The notes beneath the pieces are model-generated. The model was not told the DNA's origin and searched no databases. It saw nothing but the letters and a program-made list of their open reading frames with translations. The position numbers and the translations under genes are program-made. A stretch of DNA of 8,942 nt from Clostridiales bacterium (GTDB lineage Bacteria; Bacillota; Clostridia; Lachnospirales; Lachnospiraceae): positions 1 to 8,942 of the forward strand of contig JAGZDD010000163.1 in assembly GCA_018369015.1 (NCBI GenBank), written 5' to 3'. Position 1 is the first letter of the stretch; each line of letters starts with the position of its first letter. Shown here piece by piece: positions 1 through 5,797 of the stretch.

Positions 1-206
1 TCAACAGCAATCAGCGAATAAGCTGTTTTCCTGGCGGGATTGTCATTCTTCTGCAAATAAACACAAACGCCGGGAATCAATAATTCCCGGCATCTGCCTG
101 TATTTTTCACATGAGCAATGACTTCTCTGCCCTCTGCCATAACTGCGGCGACAAACCGATTCGGCCGGGCTAAAAATATTCCCTTAATCATTGATTCATA
201 TTTCAT
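1..206 (-). CDS. sfsA: SfsA family protein (sugar fermentation stimulation protein homologue), N-terminal part only
   Basis: Reading leftward from an ATG at 206-204 gives about 68 residues with no stop before the window edge. It begins MKYESMIKGIFLARPNRF and contains VKNTGRCRELLIPG followed by NDNPARKTAYSLIAVE. The RPNRF motif, the HVKNTGR..ELL.PG block and the NP.RKT.Y.L.AVE block are the hallmarks of the SfsA N-terminus. SfsA proteins are about 230 residues, so roughly two thirds, including the nuclease-like catalytic half, lies outside the window. The family is described as nucleic-acid binding/nuclease-like and was first linked to sugar fermentation in E. coli; its physiological role in Clostridia is unclear. 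A weak AGG lies about 10-12 nt upstream of the ATG. The gene starts 20 nt after the stop of the SurA_N-like gene, so co-transcription is likely. The family call is firm; the function is less so. Confidence 0.88.
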   Translation of the reverse strand, partial: MKYESMIKGIFLARPNRFVAAVMAEGREVIAHVKNTGRCRELLIPGVCVYLQKNDNPARKTAYSLIAV

Positions 207-226
207 CTTTTATTACCTAATTACAA

Positions 227-1033
227 TTAACCTACAGAACCCACAACAATTGTATCCCAAAGCTCTGTTGTCTGAATATCTGCACTGCTTTTCCATTCTT
301 CAAATAATGCATTATAAGCATCATTCACAGCATTTTCAAATTCTTCATCTGAAAGACTGCTGTAATTACTGTCAGCTTTCATCTCTGTGCTAAGCTTATC
401 CCGAACTGCATTATAAACCGCTGTACTTAGCTCGCCGTCCTGATAGGCCCGTGCAATTGCCGAAGCATTCAGGCCAAACTGTTCACAAATTTCCGGGCCA
501 AGATCATCGACATATTGCTGGGCAGCATCCGCAAGCTGCGCATTCATTTCATCCGTCATTTCTACACCGTAATTTGCAGCCTGCCCCGCAAGGATCTGTG
601 TTTTTACAATATCCTCATACATTTGCTCTTTTGCATATTCAGCAACAGTTTGTCCGTTATCCATGATCGTTCCCCATGGCTCCTCATTATACAGTTCGAC
701 AAAATAATCTCTTTGCTGATACAGGTAGTAATTGATAATATCCATAGTAAGCTCACGGCCATTGACAGATATAACAACGGCTCCTGTTTCGTTTTCACTT
801 CCGCTTTCTAGTGTTTCAGGAACAGTTTCCATCACCACCTCAGATTCTGGCGTTTGTTCTGTACTCTGGGCCTCTTGGCTTGGTCCGGATTGTCCGTTTG
901 AAACTGTGCCTGGCTGACTGTTTCCAGAATTCATTGTTTTTCCGATAAGTATTCCAATCAGAATACCGACCGCCATAGCCACAATGACAAGAACGGCACA
1001 AATAGCGCCGGCATTAGATTTTTTACGATTCAT
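227..1033 (-). CDS. membrane-anchored protein with SurA N-terminal-like domain, no visible PPIase domain
   Basis: This is a 268-residue protein. Residues 1-7 are basic and 11-31 form a hydrophobic segment without a lipobox cysteine, so an uncleaved signal anchor is likely. Residues 34-84 are a Ser/Gln/Glu/Pro-rich linker. Residues 86-268 are helical and acidic and open with VISVNGRELTMDIINYYLYQQ, the strand-plus-helix start typical of SurA_N/PrsA-like chaperone domains. No parvulin peptidyl-prolyl isomerase domain follows; the protein ends in helices and TTELWDTIVVG. I infer an extracytoplasmic chaperone-like or substrate-holding role; annotation as an isomerase would be an overcall. The start is set by the AGGAG sequence seven bases before the ATG. 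The promoter is at 1121-1149, leaving a leader of about 80 nt. sfsA follows 20 nt downstream. Confidence 0.82.
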   Translation of the reverse strand: MNRKKSNAGAICAVLVIVAMAVGILIGILIGKTMNSGNSQPGTVSNGQSGPSQEAQSTEQTPESEVVMETVPETLESGSENETGAVVISVNGRELTMDIINYYLYQQRDYFVELYNEEPWGTIMDNGQTVAEYAKEQMYEDIVKTQILAGQAANYGVEMTDEMNAQLADAAQQYVDDLGPEICEQFGLNASAIARAYQDGELSTAVYNAVRDKLSTEMKADSNYSSLSDEEFENAVNDAYNALFEEWKSSADIQTTELWDTIVVGSVG

Positions 1034-1058
1034 GCTTTATCTCCTTTCGTCATTTATA

Positions 1059-1073
1059 CCGTGACTTCCACGG
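1059..1073. repeat. small dyad CCGTG-n5-CACGG in the leader of the SurA_N-like gene
   Basis: CCGTG (1059-1063) and CACGG (1069-1073) are separated by ACTTC. In the minus-strand transcript this would form a 5-bp hairpin about 10 nt upstream of the AGGAG. It could modulate ribosome access, but it is short and may be incidental. Confidence 0.4.
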
Positions 1074-1096
1074 AATCATGGTATCTTACGGGGCGC

Positions 1097-1128
1097 GGTA
1101 CAATGCCCACTTACGTGGACATTGTACC
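1097..1128. promoter_or_regulatory. 32-bp imperfect palindrome over the -10 and start point of the SurA_N-like gene
   Basis: GGTACAATG (1097-1105) is complementary to CATTGTACC (1120-1128), and CCAC (1107-1110) to GTGG (1115-1118), with one C/A mismatch and a 4-base TTAC centre: 13 of 14 pairs. The dyad contains the whole -10 hexamer (1121-1126) and the expected start point near 1114. A dyad over the start site is the usual place for a repressor operator. As RNA only part of it would be transcribed, so a DNA operator is the better reading. No cognate regulator can be named. Confidence 0.6.
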
Positions 1129-1149
1129 ATAAAAACAAAGCTTTGTTAA
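1121..1149 (-). promoter_or_regulatory. promoter for the SurA_N-like gene and sfsA
   Basis: On the minus strand the -35 is TTAACA (complement of 1144-1149), then a 17-bp spacer, then the -10 TACAAT (complement of 1121-1126). Start is expected near 1114. The spacer and -35 are overlapped by a perfect 14-bp palindrome AACAAAGCTTTGTT (1134-1147), and the -10 sits in the larger dyad at 1097-1128, which suggests regulation. Confidence 0.65.
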
Positions 1150-1178
1150 CCCCGCTTTGTCCGGTTTTTGTGATAATT

Positions 1179-1426
1179 GCAGCTATTCGTTACTATTCAC
1201 AGCCTGGCTAATCACTCGCCGACCAGCCAGGCCTGACAATGATTCAGGAGTGAGCAGGCTCCTTTTTCGTGAAGCAGCGAGCCAAACCGGGGAGCTTGCT
1301 CACCAGCTTGGCGGCTGACGCGCCCCGTTGAAGTGAAGCTTCAACGGGTGCGAAGCAAAAACTCTAAACCAATCTGCGAAATGACTCTTCACGCCTTCGG
1401 CGTGAAGAGTAACCGAAGGTTGCTAC
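1179..1426. repeat. structured non-coding element with imperfect terminal inverted repeats (palindromic or MITE-like repeat, or structured RNA)
   Basis: The core ends are GTTACTATTCAC (1189-1200) and GTGAAGAGTAAC (1402-1413), inverted copies matching at 11 of 12 positions. Similarity continues outward with gaps to GCAGC (1179) and GCTAC (1426). Inside are nested stems: GCCTGGCT/AGCCAGGC (1202-1209/1225-1232, 8 bp); a 13-bp stem with one G-T pair (1250-1262/1291-1303); CCCGTTGAAG/CTTCAACGGG (1324-1333/1339-1348, 10 bp); and ACTCTTCACGCC/GGCGTGAAGAGT (1384-1395/1399-1410, 12 bp, 3-nt loop). Open frames here look like chance frames. This block fills most of the 440-base gap between the two minus-strand genes. 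It could be a dispersed palindromic repeat or a transcribed structured RNA; copy number in the genome would decide. Confidence 0.6.
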
Positions 1427-1473
1427 TATTACAATGGCTAACGATTACGATATCTGCCCCAGATGGTTTTAAA

Positions 1474-2298
1474 TTACTGTTCGGAAAGGTCGTGGCAGAG
1501 CTTTTTAAATATTATCTCGGCCAGAGCGTGGGCATTATGGCACAATTTGCCAATATAGATTGTTTCAAATTCTGCCCTCGCATCAGATGTCCTCTCCTCC
1601 GGAGCAATCGTGCATATATGCTCAGATTGTTCTTCCCGAAGTCGGATCACCATGTAATTTTTAAAATTTTCCATAAATAAAGGATTGGAAAAAATCTCAC
1701 ACTCATTATTCCAGCCATAGGGGCAGACCAAAATACATATTTTCCCCTTCCATTCTCCATCCATATACTGTCCGACAATCATAATACAGTTTTTCGCAAG
1801 TCCAATTTGCGTCTCCAGGGCGCGTACCTTTTCATCAGCAATCAGCTTATAGCCACAACATTCCTGAGAGTGGTTCTCCAGCATTTCTTCAAAAAACTTA
1901 CGAAGATAAGACATAAACAAATTTTTAAGATCAACCTCTTTACCAATATCCTTCATCTTAAATTCATAAAATAAATAGCGAAGCAGATCTTCATAATTTT
2001 TACAGATCATTTTTCTGTAAAGCATACTCGTAGGTGTAATGTGGAAGGCTTCGCATACAAATTGCGTCAATAAAGGCGCATATTGGGAAAATCTGCATTG
2101 ATTAAAATAAGCGTAAATTTTTTCTTCATAGACCTCGCTGATGGGCCGTTTTCCAGATAACAGCTTGCTGAATATGCTAAAGCCTATCCCCATATCGATA
2201 GCGATTTCTTTATGCATAACGCCCTCCTTTTCTTTAAGAATCCTGCACATACCGATAAATACCTGGTAAATAATTGGATTGGTGTCATAGTGTTGCAT
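1474..2298 (-). CDS. HTH (XRE-like) DNA-binding protein with cysteine-rich C-terminal domain of unknown function
   Basis: The protein has 274-275 residues. Residues 25-66 look like a helix-turn-helix: EIAIDMGIGFSIFSKLLSGK, the KEIA...GI..S..SKLLSGKR pattern of XRE-type domains. The rest (about 70-275) is not recognised. It has no transmembrane segment, is mostly helical to residue 145, then has alternating strands (ICILVCPYGW) and helices. Thirteen cysteines occur in the whole protein (including a CC pair at 148-149 and C189/C193), unusually many for a cytoplasmic regulator. AGGAGGT lies 4 nt before a first ATG at 2301 and 7 nt before a second at 2298; the second has the better spacing and is used here. 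The gene is divergent from an ABC importer operon, so regulating those genes or itself is a reasonable inference. A ligand cannot be named. Confidence 0.75.
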   Translation of the reverse strand: MQHYDTNPIIYQVFIGMCRILKEKEGVMHKEIAIDMGIGFSIFSKLLSGKRPISEVYEEKIYAYFNQCRFSQYAPLLTQFVCEAFHITPTSMLYRKMICKNYEDLLRYLFYEFKMKDIGKEVDLKNLFMSYLRKFFEEMLENHSQECCGYKLIADEKVRALETQIGLAKNCIMIVGQYMDGEWKGKICILVCPYGWNNECEIFSNPLFMENFKNYMVIRLREEQSEHICTIAPEERTSDARAEFETIYIGKLCHNAHALAEIIFKKLCHDLSEQ

Positions 2299-2342
2299 CA
2301 TAGTACCTCCTAAATTCTTTATAGCTGTGGCTGCAAAGAGCC

Positions 2343-2369
2343 GGCCGAATCTCTTAAGTAATTCCGGCC
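2343..2369. promoter_or_regulatory. dyad in the divergent intergenic region, candidate operator
   Basis: GGCCGAAT (2343-2350) and ATTCCGGCC (2361-2369) are inverted copies with one extra C, around a central CTTAAG (2353-2358) that is itself palindromic. It lies between the HTH gene start (2298) and the ABC operon (2516), about 45 nt upstream of the HTH start and about 150 nt upstream of the ABC start. It is a candidate binding site for the divergent HTH protein, an inference from position only. Confidence 0.4.
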
Positions 2370-2453
2370 TGACTCAAAACGGCTACATATAGACAAACGG
2401 AGGTTTCCACAAAAACGTGACATATTTTTTTAGCAAACAAAAAATTTTATTCA

Positions 2454-2484
2454 TTGCGACATTCTTCTCCATCACGCATATGAT
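2454..2484 (+). promoter_or_regulatory. possible promoter of the ABC importer operon
   Basis: TTGCGA (2454-2459) and TATGAT (2479-2484) are separated by 19 bp, longer than ideal. The region upstream is A/T-rich, with runs at 2422-2450 that could act as an UP element. Transcription would start near 2491, about 25 nt before the ATG at 2516. This is the best match in the gap but not a strong one. Confidence 0.4.
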
Positions 2485-2515
2485 AGATATATATGTAACT
2501 AAAGGAGGAAATCGG

Positions 2516-3283
2516 ATGAATAAAATTTTGGAAATAAAATCCCTTGATTTTTCCTATCATACACTTTCTGGTGAAACCAAGGCCATTGAAAATGTTTCCT
2601 TTGATGTATATGAAAACGAATTTATAGGCATTATCGGCCCGTCCGGAAGCGGAAAATCAACAATTTTATCATTAATTTTCGGTTTACTGACGCCTACATC
2701 CGGACAAATATGTACAGCCAATTTGTCACATAATACAGGTGATACTCCTATCGGCTACATGCTTCAAAAAGACCATCTTTTTGAATGGCGTTCAATTTAT
2801 AAAAATATTACCCTTGGTTTGGAAATTAATCATCAGCTTACACAAGAAAAAAAAGAATTTATAGAACAAATGCTTTCTGACTACGATCTTTCAGGTTTTA
2901 AAAATGCCCGGCCTTCCCAGCTTTCAGGAGGTATGCGGCAGCGCGCCGCACTTATACGGACGCTGGCGCTTAAGCCCTCGATGCTCCTTCTTGACGAGCC
3001 GTTCTCAGCGCTGGATTCTCAAACCCGGCTGGCCGTAGCTGAAGATATTTACAATATTTTGCGCAAAGAACACAAAAGCGCAGTCCTTGTCACCCACGAC
3101 ATATCGGAAGCTATCAGCTTTTGCGACCGTGTCGTTATTTTAAGTAAAAGACCCGGAACTGTAAAAAAAATTATTCCAATCTGCCTGTCCGTTTCCAAAA
3201 AAACACCTTTAAAGGCCAGAAGCGCTCCGGAATTTAAGGATTATTTCAATATGCTGTGGGAGGAACTGCATGATGAAGGTTAA
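2516..3283 (+). CDS. ABC transporter ATP-binding protein, nitrate/sulfonate/taurine (SsuB/TauB) type
   Basis: This 255-residue protein energises import across the membrane by ATP hydrolysis. All nucleotide-binding motifs are present: Walker A GPSGSGKST (41-49), Q-loop Gln84 in YMLQKDHLFEWRS, signature LSGGMRQRAAL (136-146), Walker B LLLDEP (147-152), D-loop SALD and switch His194 in LVTHD. The Q-loop L..W.S context and the SKRPGTV segment after the switch are typical of the SsuB/TauB/NrtD class. The start used is the ATG after AAAGGAGG (7-nt spacing); an in-frame GTG at 2417 would add 33 residues but has no properly spaced ribosome site. The stop overlaps the permease start by 14 nt, so the two are translationally coupled. 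No substrate-binding protein is nearby, so the substrate (sulfonate, nitrate, a thiamine precursor or other) cannot be assigned. Confidence 0.92.
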   Translation: MNKILEIKSLDFSYHTLSGETKAIENVSFDVYENEFIGIIGPSGSGKSTILSLIFGLLTPTSGQICTANLSHNTGDTPIGYMLQKDHLFEWRSIYKNITLGLEINHQLTQEKKEFIEQMLSDYDLSGFKNARPSQLSGGMRQRAALIRTLALKPSMLLLDEPFSALDSQTRLAVAEDIYNILRKEHKSAVLVTHDISEAISFCDRVVILSKRPGTVKKIIPICLSVSKKTPLKARSAPEFKDYFNMLWEELHDEG

Positions 3284-4082
3284 TCAAAATTCTGTGGTTA
3301 CTCAGGAAGAATTTATAAAACGTTACCGCCATCAAAAAAAACTTGTCATTTTCTACCGTATTTTAATACTCGCCGCCTTCTTTGCCCTATGGGAAGGCGC
3401 AACCAGAATTGGCCTCATCGACGCTTTTATATTCAGCAGTCCAGTGCGGCTTTTACAGGCTTTTATCCAGCTCATTCCCGGTGGAGCTATTTTTATGCAC
3501 ATCGGCATTACGCTCCTTGAAACATTCATAAGCTTTTTGCTTGTCCTTGCCCTGGGGCTTTTAGTTGCTGTTATTTTATGGTGGAACAACAGTATTTCCA
3601 AAGTGCTCGAACCTTACCTCATTGCGCTTAACAGTCTGCCAAAATCTGCCCTTGCGCCAATTCTTATCGTATGGCTTGGAAATAATATGAAAACGATTAT
3701 TGTCTGTGCAATTATGCTGGCTGTTTTTGGAACAATCATTAATTTATACACAGACTTTATAACAACGGACCCTGATAAAATTCTTCTTGTAAAAACTCTC
3801 GGCGGGAAGAAAATGGATGTTCTTTTTAAAGTTGTCCTCCCGCAAAACTTTCCTTCCCTCATAAGCAGTATGAAGGTCAATATTGGCCTGTGCCTTGTGG
3901 GTGTCATTATCGGAGAGTTTCTCGCGGCCAATGCGGGGCTTGGGTATTTAATTATTTATGGAAGCCAGGTATTTAAACTGGACTGGGTAATGATGAGCAT
4001 TGTTATTCTATGTATCATCGCTACATTGCTCTACACAATCGTCAATTTCTTTGAAAAAAAATGCAGCAATACAGAGCAATGA
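3270..4082 (+). CDS. ABC transporter permease, SsuC/TauC type
   Basis: This 270-residue polytopic inner-membrane protein is the translocation channel for the ATPase encoded just upstream. Hydrophobic segments are visible at about 26-44, 75-103, 118-153 (probably two), 190-219 and 236-262. The N-terminal WEGATRIGLIDAFIFSSPVR matches the WE...R.G......P.P block of SsuC-like permeases. The cytoplasmic coupling loop is at about 162-187 (KTLGGKKMDVLFKVVLPQNFP), in which the usual EAA is replaced by LLVKTLGG. GEFL.A..GLGYLI follows, as in the family. Two adjacent ATGs (3270 and 3273) follow GGGAGGA; the second has slightly better spacing. The gene ends before a strong terminator at 4157-4197, so the operon seems to be only two genes. 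The class is secure; the substrate is unknown. Confidence 0.92.
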   Translation: MMKVNQNSVVTQEEFIKRYRHQKKLVIFYRILILAAFFALWEGATRIGLIDAFIFSSPVRLLQAFIQLIPGGAIFMHIGITLLETFISFLLVLALGLLVAVILWWNNSISKVLEPYLIALNSLPKSALAPILIVWLGNNMKTIIVCAIMLAVFGTIINLYTDFITTDPDKILLVKTLGGKKMDVLFKVVLPQNFPSLISSMKVNIGLCLVGVIIGEFLAANAGLGYLIIYGSQVFKLDWVMMSIVILCIIATLLYTIVNFFEKKCSNTEQ

Positions 4083-4156
4083 CCCCGCAAATAAATCCCC
4101 CGTAAGTGCTTAAACGTCAGCCTTATCCGATGCTGCGGCAGCCTGACAGCAAAAGA

Positions 4157-4197
4157 CTTGTGAAAAAACACAAAATTGTTTTTTCACAAGCCTTTTT
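4157..4197. terminator. strong hairpin terminator between convergent genes, probably bidirectional
   Basis: CTTGTGAAAAAACA (4157-4170) pairs perfectly over 14 bp with TGTTTTTTCACAAG (4177-4190) around a CAAAAT loop. On the plus strand it is followed by CCTTTTTA, giving a clear terminator for the ABC operon. On the minus strand the stem is followed by TCTTTTG, a weaker tract that could serve the DUF1576 gene, whose stop codon is only 6 nt away. A smaller GTCAG/CTGAC pairing lies upstream around 4117-4147. Confidence 0.85.
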
Positions 4198-5491
4198 ATA
4201 TAATCTCCCTGGCTCTGGCCCTCCGGCTTTCAATAGAATGAATGACCGGAACTAAAAATGCGGCCACAATACCACCGGCAAAACCATTGTTATAAAGGTT
4301 CATTCCTCCGCAGATGACGCCAACACTCTGTGCCACCGAGGAATGAAGAAAACCCGCAATAAGTCCGCAGACAATACCAAACTTTCCTGCAATGGGCGCC
4401 AATGTCGTTGAAAAAAGAGCAGCCAGAATTGCTCCCGGATCAGTAATATCCCACATTTTAGTCAAACTGGCAAGCCACACCCCGGCAATAACCGGAGCAA
4501 TATTGCGGATATGCTTGCCGGTAGCCGAAAAGCCCACAATCGTAAAGATACCGCCAATCGTTGGGCCGTTCAGATCCGCCCCGACAGCAATCACGAAAAC
4601 CGTTGCCAAAATTCCGTTTATTCCCATGTTAAAGAGCGTCGCTCCAAGCCCTTCCTCAACAATATAATCTGTTCCCGCTATTCCGGGATGCTTGAGTATA
4701 TCCAGGTATTTTTCCATAATATGATGCTCTGTAATAAAACCCAAAATAATAAGGATCAGAAAAAAGCCCAGCAATAGCTCTGTAAACAACGTATTATTTC
4801 CTGATGACCATAGCGTTCTGGTTACAAATCCAATCCCATAGGACTTAAAAAGCGAGGTGGCAATCGCTGCAATAATTCCTGCGGCAAAGCCCACATTATA
4901 AAGGCAGTATCCTTTATGAGTATAATAAAGGTGCGTTGCCAGAGGAGGCAGGACAAAACCCATAATCATACAGATTAAAATACCAGCAGCAATATTCCAG
5001 AAAGCCGGAAGGCGGCTGCTTAAAACAATTTGTGTAATTACCGGGGAAAGGCTCGTTCCATAAAAGCCAATGTAAATATATTTGGACATATGCTCCTTAT
5101 GGTACACGGAATACAAATAAACACCGGCCAGTATAGCCCATATATTAACGATGTTTTTCCCAAATAAAGAAAATCCCATCATTAAAAACACAGAGGTCAC
5201 TGTTGCCCCTGTAATTTCCATTTTCAGGAGGTAAATAATTAAAATACATACCAAAGTCAAAAGGCCCGCATTGACCAGCGCAGCTCCCGGACCTCCAAGG
5301 GCCACATAATCTGTAATCAGTAAATCCGGTTCGGTAATAATCTTCCCAAAACCGGCCAGCAGTTTGCGAAAAGGCTGAATAAGCAGTCCTAAAAATAAAA
5401 AATAGGCTGGAAACAAAGACAGAATTATAAATTGTTTATTTCTGGACAAACTGACAATATGATGCTGAACTTTTTCCTTTTTATGTTTCAT
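4196..5491 (-). CDS. DUF1576-family polytopic membrane protein
   Basis: This protein of 431-433 residues consists almost entirely of hydrophobic segments, with about ten or more membrane helices after a basic N-terminus. I recognise the DUF1576 pattern from blocks such as TSVFLMMGFSLFGKNIVNIW. No function is established for the family; the fold and charge pattern suggest a transporter, but that is inference. The two halves are related: residues 69-80, 95-130, 147-154 and 197-211 recur at 283-294, 309-344, 363-370 and 399-413. The ATG at 5497 follows AGGGG with no gap, whereas the in-frame ATG at 5491 has a 6-nt spacing and is preferred. The gene has its own promoter (5607-5636), a structured leader, and a hairpin terminator shared with the convergent ABC operon. 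It is not obviously tied to either neighbour. Confidence 0.8.
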   Translation of the reverse strand: MKHKKEKVQHHIVSLSRNKQFIILSLFPAYFLFLGLLIQPFRKLLAGFGKIITEPDLLITDYVALGGPGAALVNAGLLTLVCILIIYLLKMEITGATVTSVFLMMGFSLFGKNIVNIWAILAGVYLYSVYHKEHMSKYIYIGFYGTSLSPVITQIVLSSRLPAFWNIAAGILICMIMGFVLPPLATHLYYTHKGYCLYNVGFAAGIIAAIATSLFKSYGIGFVTRTLWSSGNNTLFTELLLGFFLILIILGFITEHHIMEKYLDILKHPGIAGTDYIVEEGLGATLFNMGINGILATVFVIAVGADLNGPTIGGIFTIVGFSATGKHIRNIAPVIAGVWLASLTKMWDITDPGAILAALFSTTLAPIAGKFGIVCGLIAGFLHSSVAQSVGVICGGMNLYNNGFAGGIVAAFLVPVIHSIESRRARAREII

Positions 5492-5535
5492 TGGCATCCC
5501 CTATCTTTTCTGAATTAAACCGTATCAGGCAAACA

Positions 5536-5601
5536 GCAAAGAGACCTGTGAACAGCAGCCGTTCATCCTTGCCAAACGGTTACTGCGAGTGTCCTCTTTG
5601 C
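5536..5601 (-). promoter_or_regulatory. structured 5' leader of the DUF1576 gene, candidate cis-regulatory RNA
   Basis: In the minus-strand transcript, GCAAAGAG at the extreme 5' end (complement of 5594-5601) pairs over 8 bp with CTCTTTGC (complement of 5536-5543). It encloses a 9-bp stem made of GCAG/CTGC and CCGTT/AACGG (5555-5563 with 5575-5579 and 5583-5586), interrupted by a 3-nt bulge and capped by an 11-nt loop. About 40 nt follow before the start codon. No T-tract terminator is seen, so any control would act on translation or RNA stability. It does not match a riboswitch class I can recall. Confidence 0.45.
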
Positions 5602-5606
5602 CTACC

Positions 5607-5636
5607 ATTGTATTGCATTAGCCAAGCCTTCGTCAA
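5607..5636 (-). promoter_or_regulatory. promoter of the DUF1576 gene
   Basis: On the minus strand, TTGACG (complement of 5631-5636) and TACAAT (complement of 5607-5612) are separated by 18 bp. Start is expected near 5600, giving a leader of about 108 nt before the ATG at 5491. Confidence 0.7.
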
Positions 5637-5675
5637 TACAAGAAATTTTACGGTGCAGCTAAACGGTTATATTTC

Positions 5676-5707
5676 GTAACTCTTCAGCCATGCGGCTGAG
5701 GAGTTAC
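5676..5707. repeat. 32-bp palindromic repeat related to the ends of the 1179-1426 element
   Basis: GTAACTCTTCAGCC (5676-5689) and GGCTGAGGAGTTAC (5694-5707) pair over 14 positions (one G-T) around an ATGC loop. The arm closely resembles the right arm of the larger element, whose inverse reads GGTTACTCTTCACGCC. It lies between the divergent DUF1576 and copA promoters. There is no T-tract, so a terminator is unlikely. Confidence 0.5.
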
Positions 5708-5716
5708 TATATGTCA

Positions 5717-5745
5717 TTGACAAAATCTTTTATGGGTGGTATACT
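5717..5745 (+). promoter_or_regulatory. promoter of the copA-csoR operon
   Basis: A consensus -35 TTGACA (5717-5722), a 17-bp spacer and TATACT (5740-5745) give a strong sigma-A-type promoter with a start near 5752. This rules out any copA start upstream of about 5752, including the ATG at 5690. Confidence 0.85.
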
Positions 5746-5752
5746 CAAAGCA

Positions 5753-5770
5753 ACACCCCTCCCAGGGTGT
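5753..5770. promoter_or_regulatory. CsoR-type copper operator at the copA start point
   Basis: ACACCC (5753-5758) and GGGTGT (5765-5770) form a perfect inverted repeat around CTCCCA. The C-rich/G-rich pseudo-palindrome of about 18 bp over the start point resembles known CsoR operators (ATACCC...GGGTAT type). A CsoR with intact Cu(I) ligands is encoded in the same operon, so autoregulated repression is the likely mode. Confidence 0.7.
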
Positions 5771-5797
5771 AGAGATATCAAGAAAGGCAGGTGTCTT

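Noticed and set aside
1246..1267. AGGAG/CTCCT followed by TTTT as an independent terminator
   Set aside because: The 5-bp stem with an 8-nt loop is weak and competes with a 13-bp pairing of the same bases (1250-1262/1291-1303).
1088..1328. ACGGGGCGCG (1088-1097) and CGCGCCCCGT (1319-1328) as ends of a larger element
   Set aside because: A perfect 10-bp inverted match, but it crosses the promoter and the boundary of the 1179-1426 block; without other copies I cannot separate it from chance in G/C-rich stems.
1333..1680. 115-codon plus-strand frame across the structured element and the HTH gene end
   Set aside because: It overlaps hairpins and the antisense of a better-supported gene, and the protein has no recognisable pattern.
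2417..2515. GTG start adding 33 residues to the ABC ATPase
   Set aside because: The nearest GGAGG is about 13 nt away and the added residues match nothing in the family; ATG at 2516 with AAAGGAGG is clearly better.
5690..5797. N-terminal extension of CopA from the ATG at 5690
   Set aside because: It starts inside a palindrome and upstream of the copA promoter, and the HMA domain begins naturally at the ATG at 5798 with a ribosome site.
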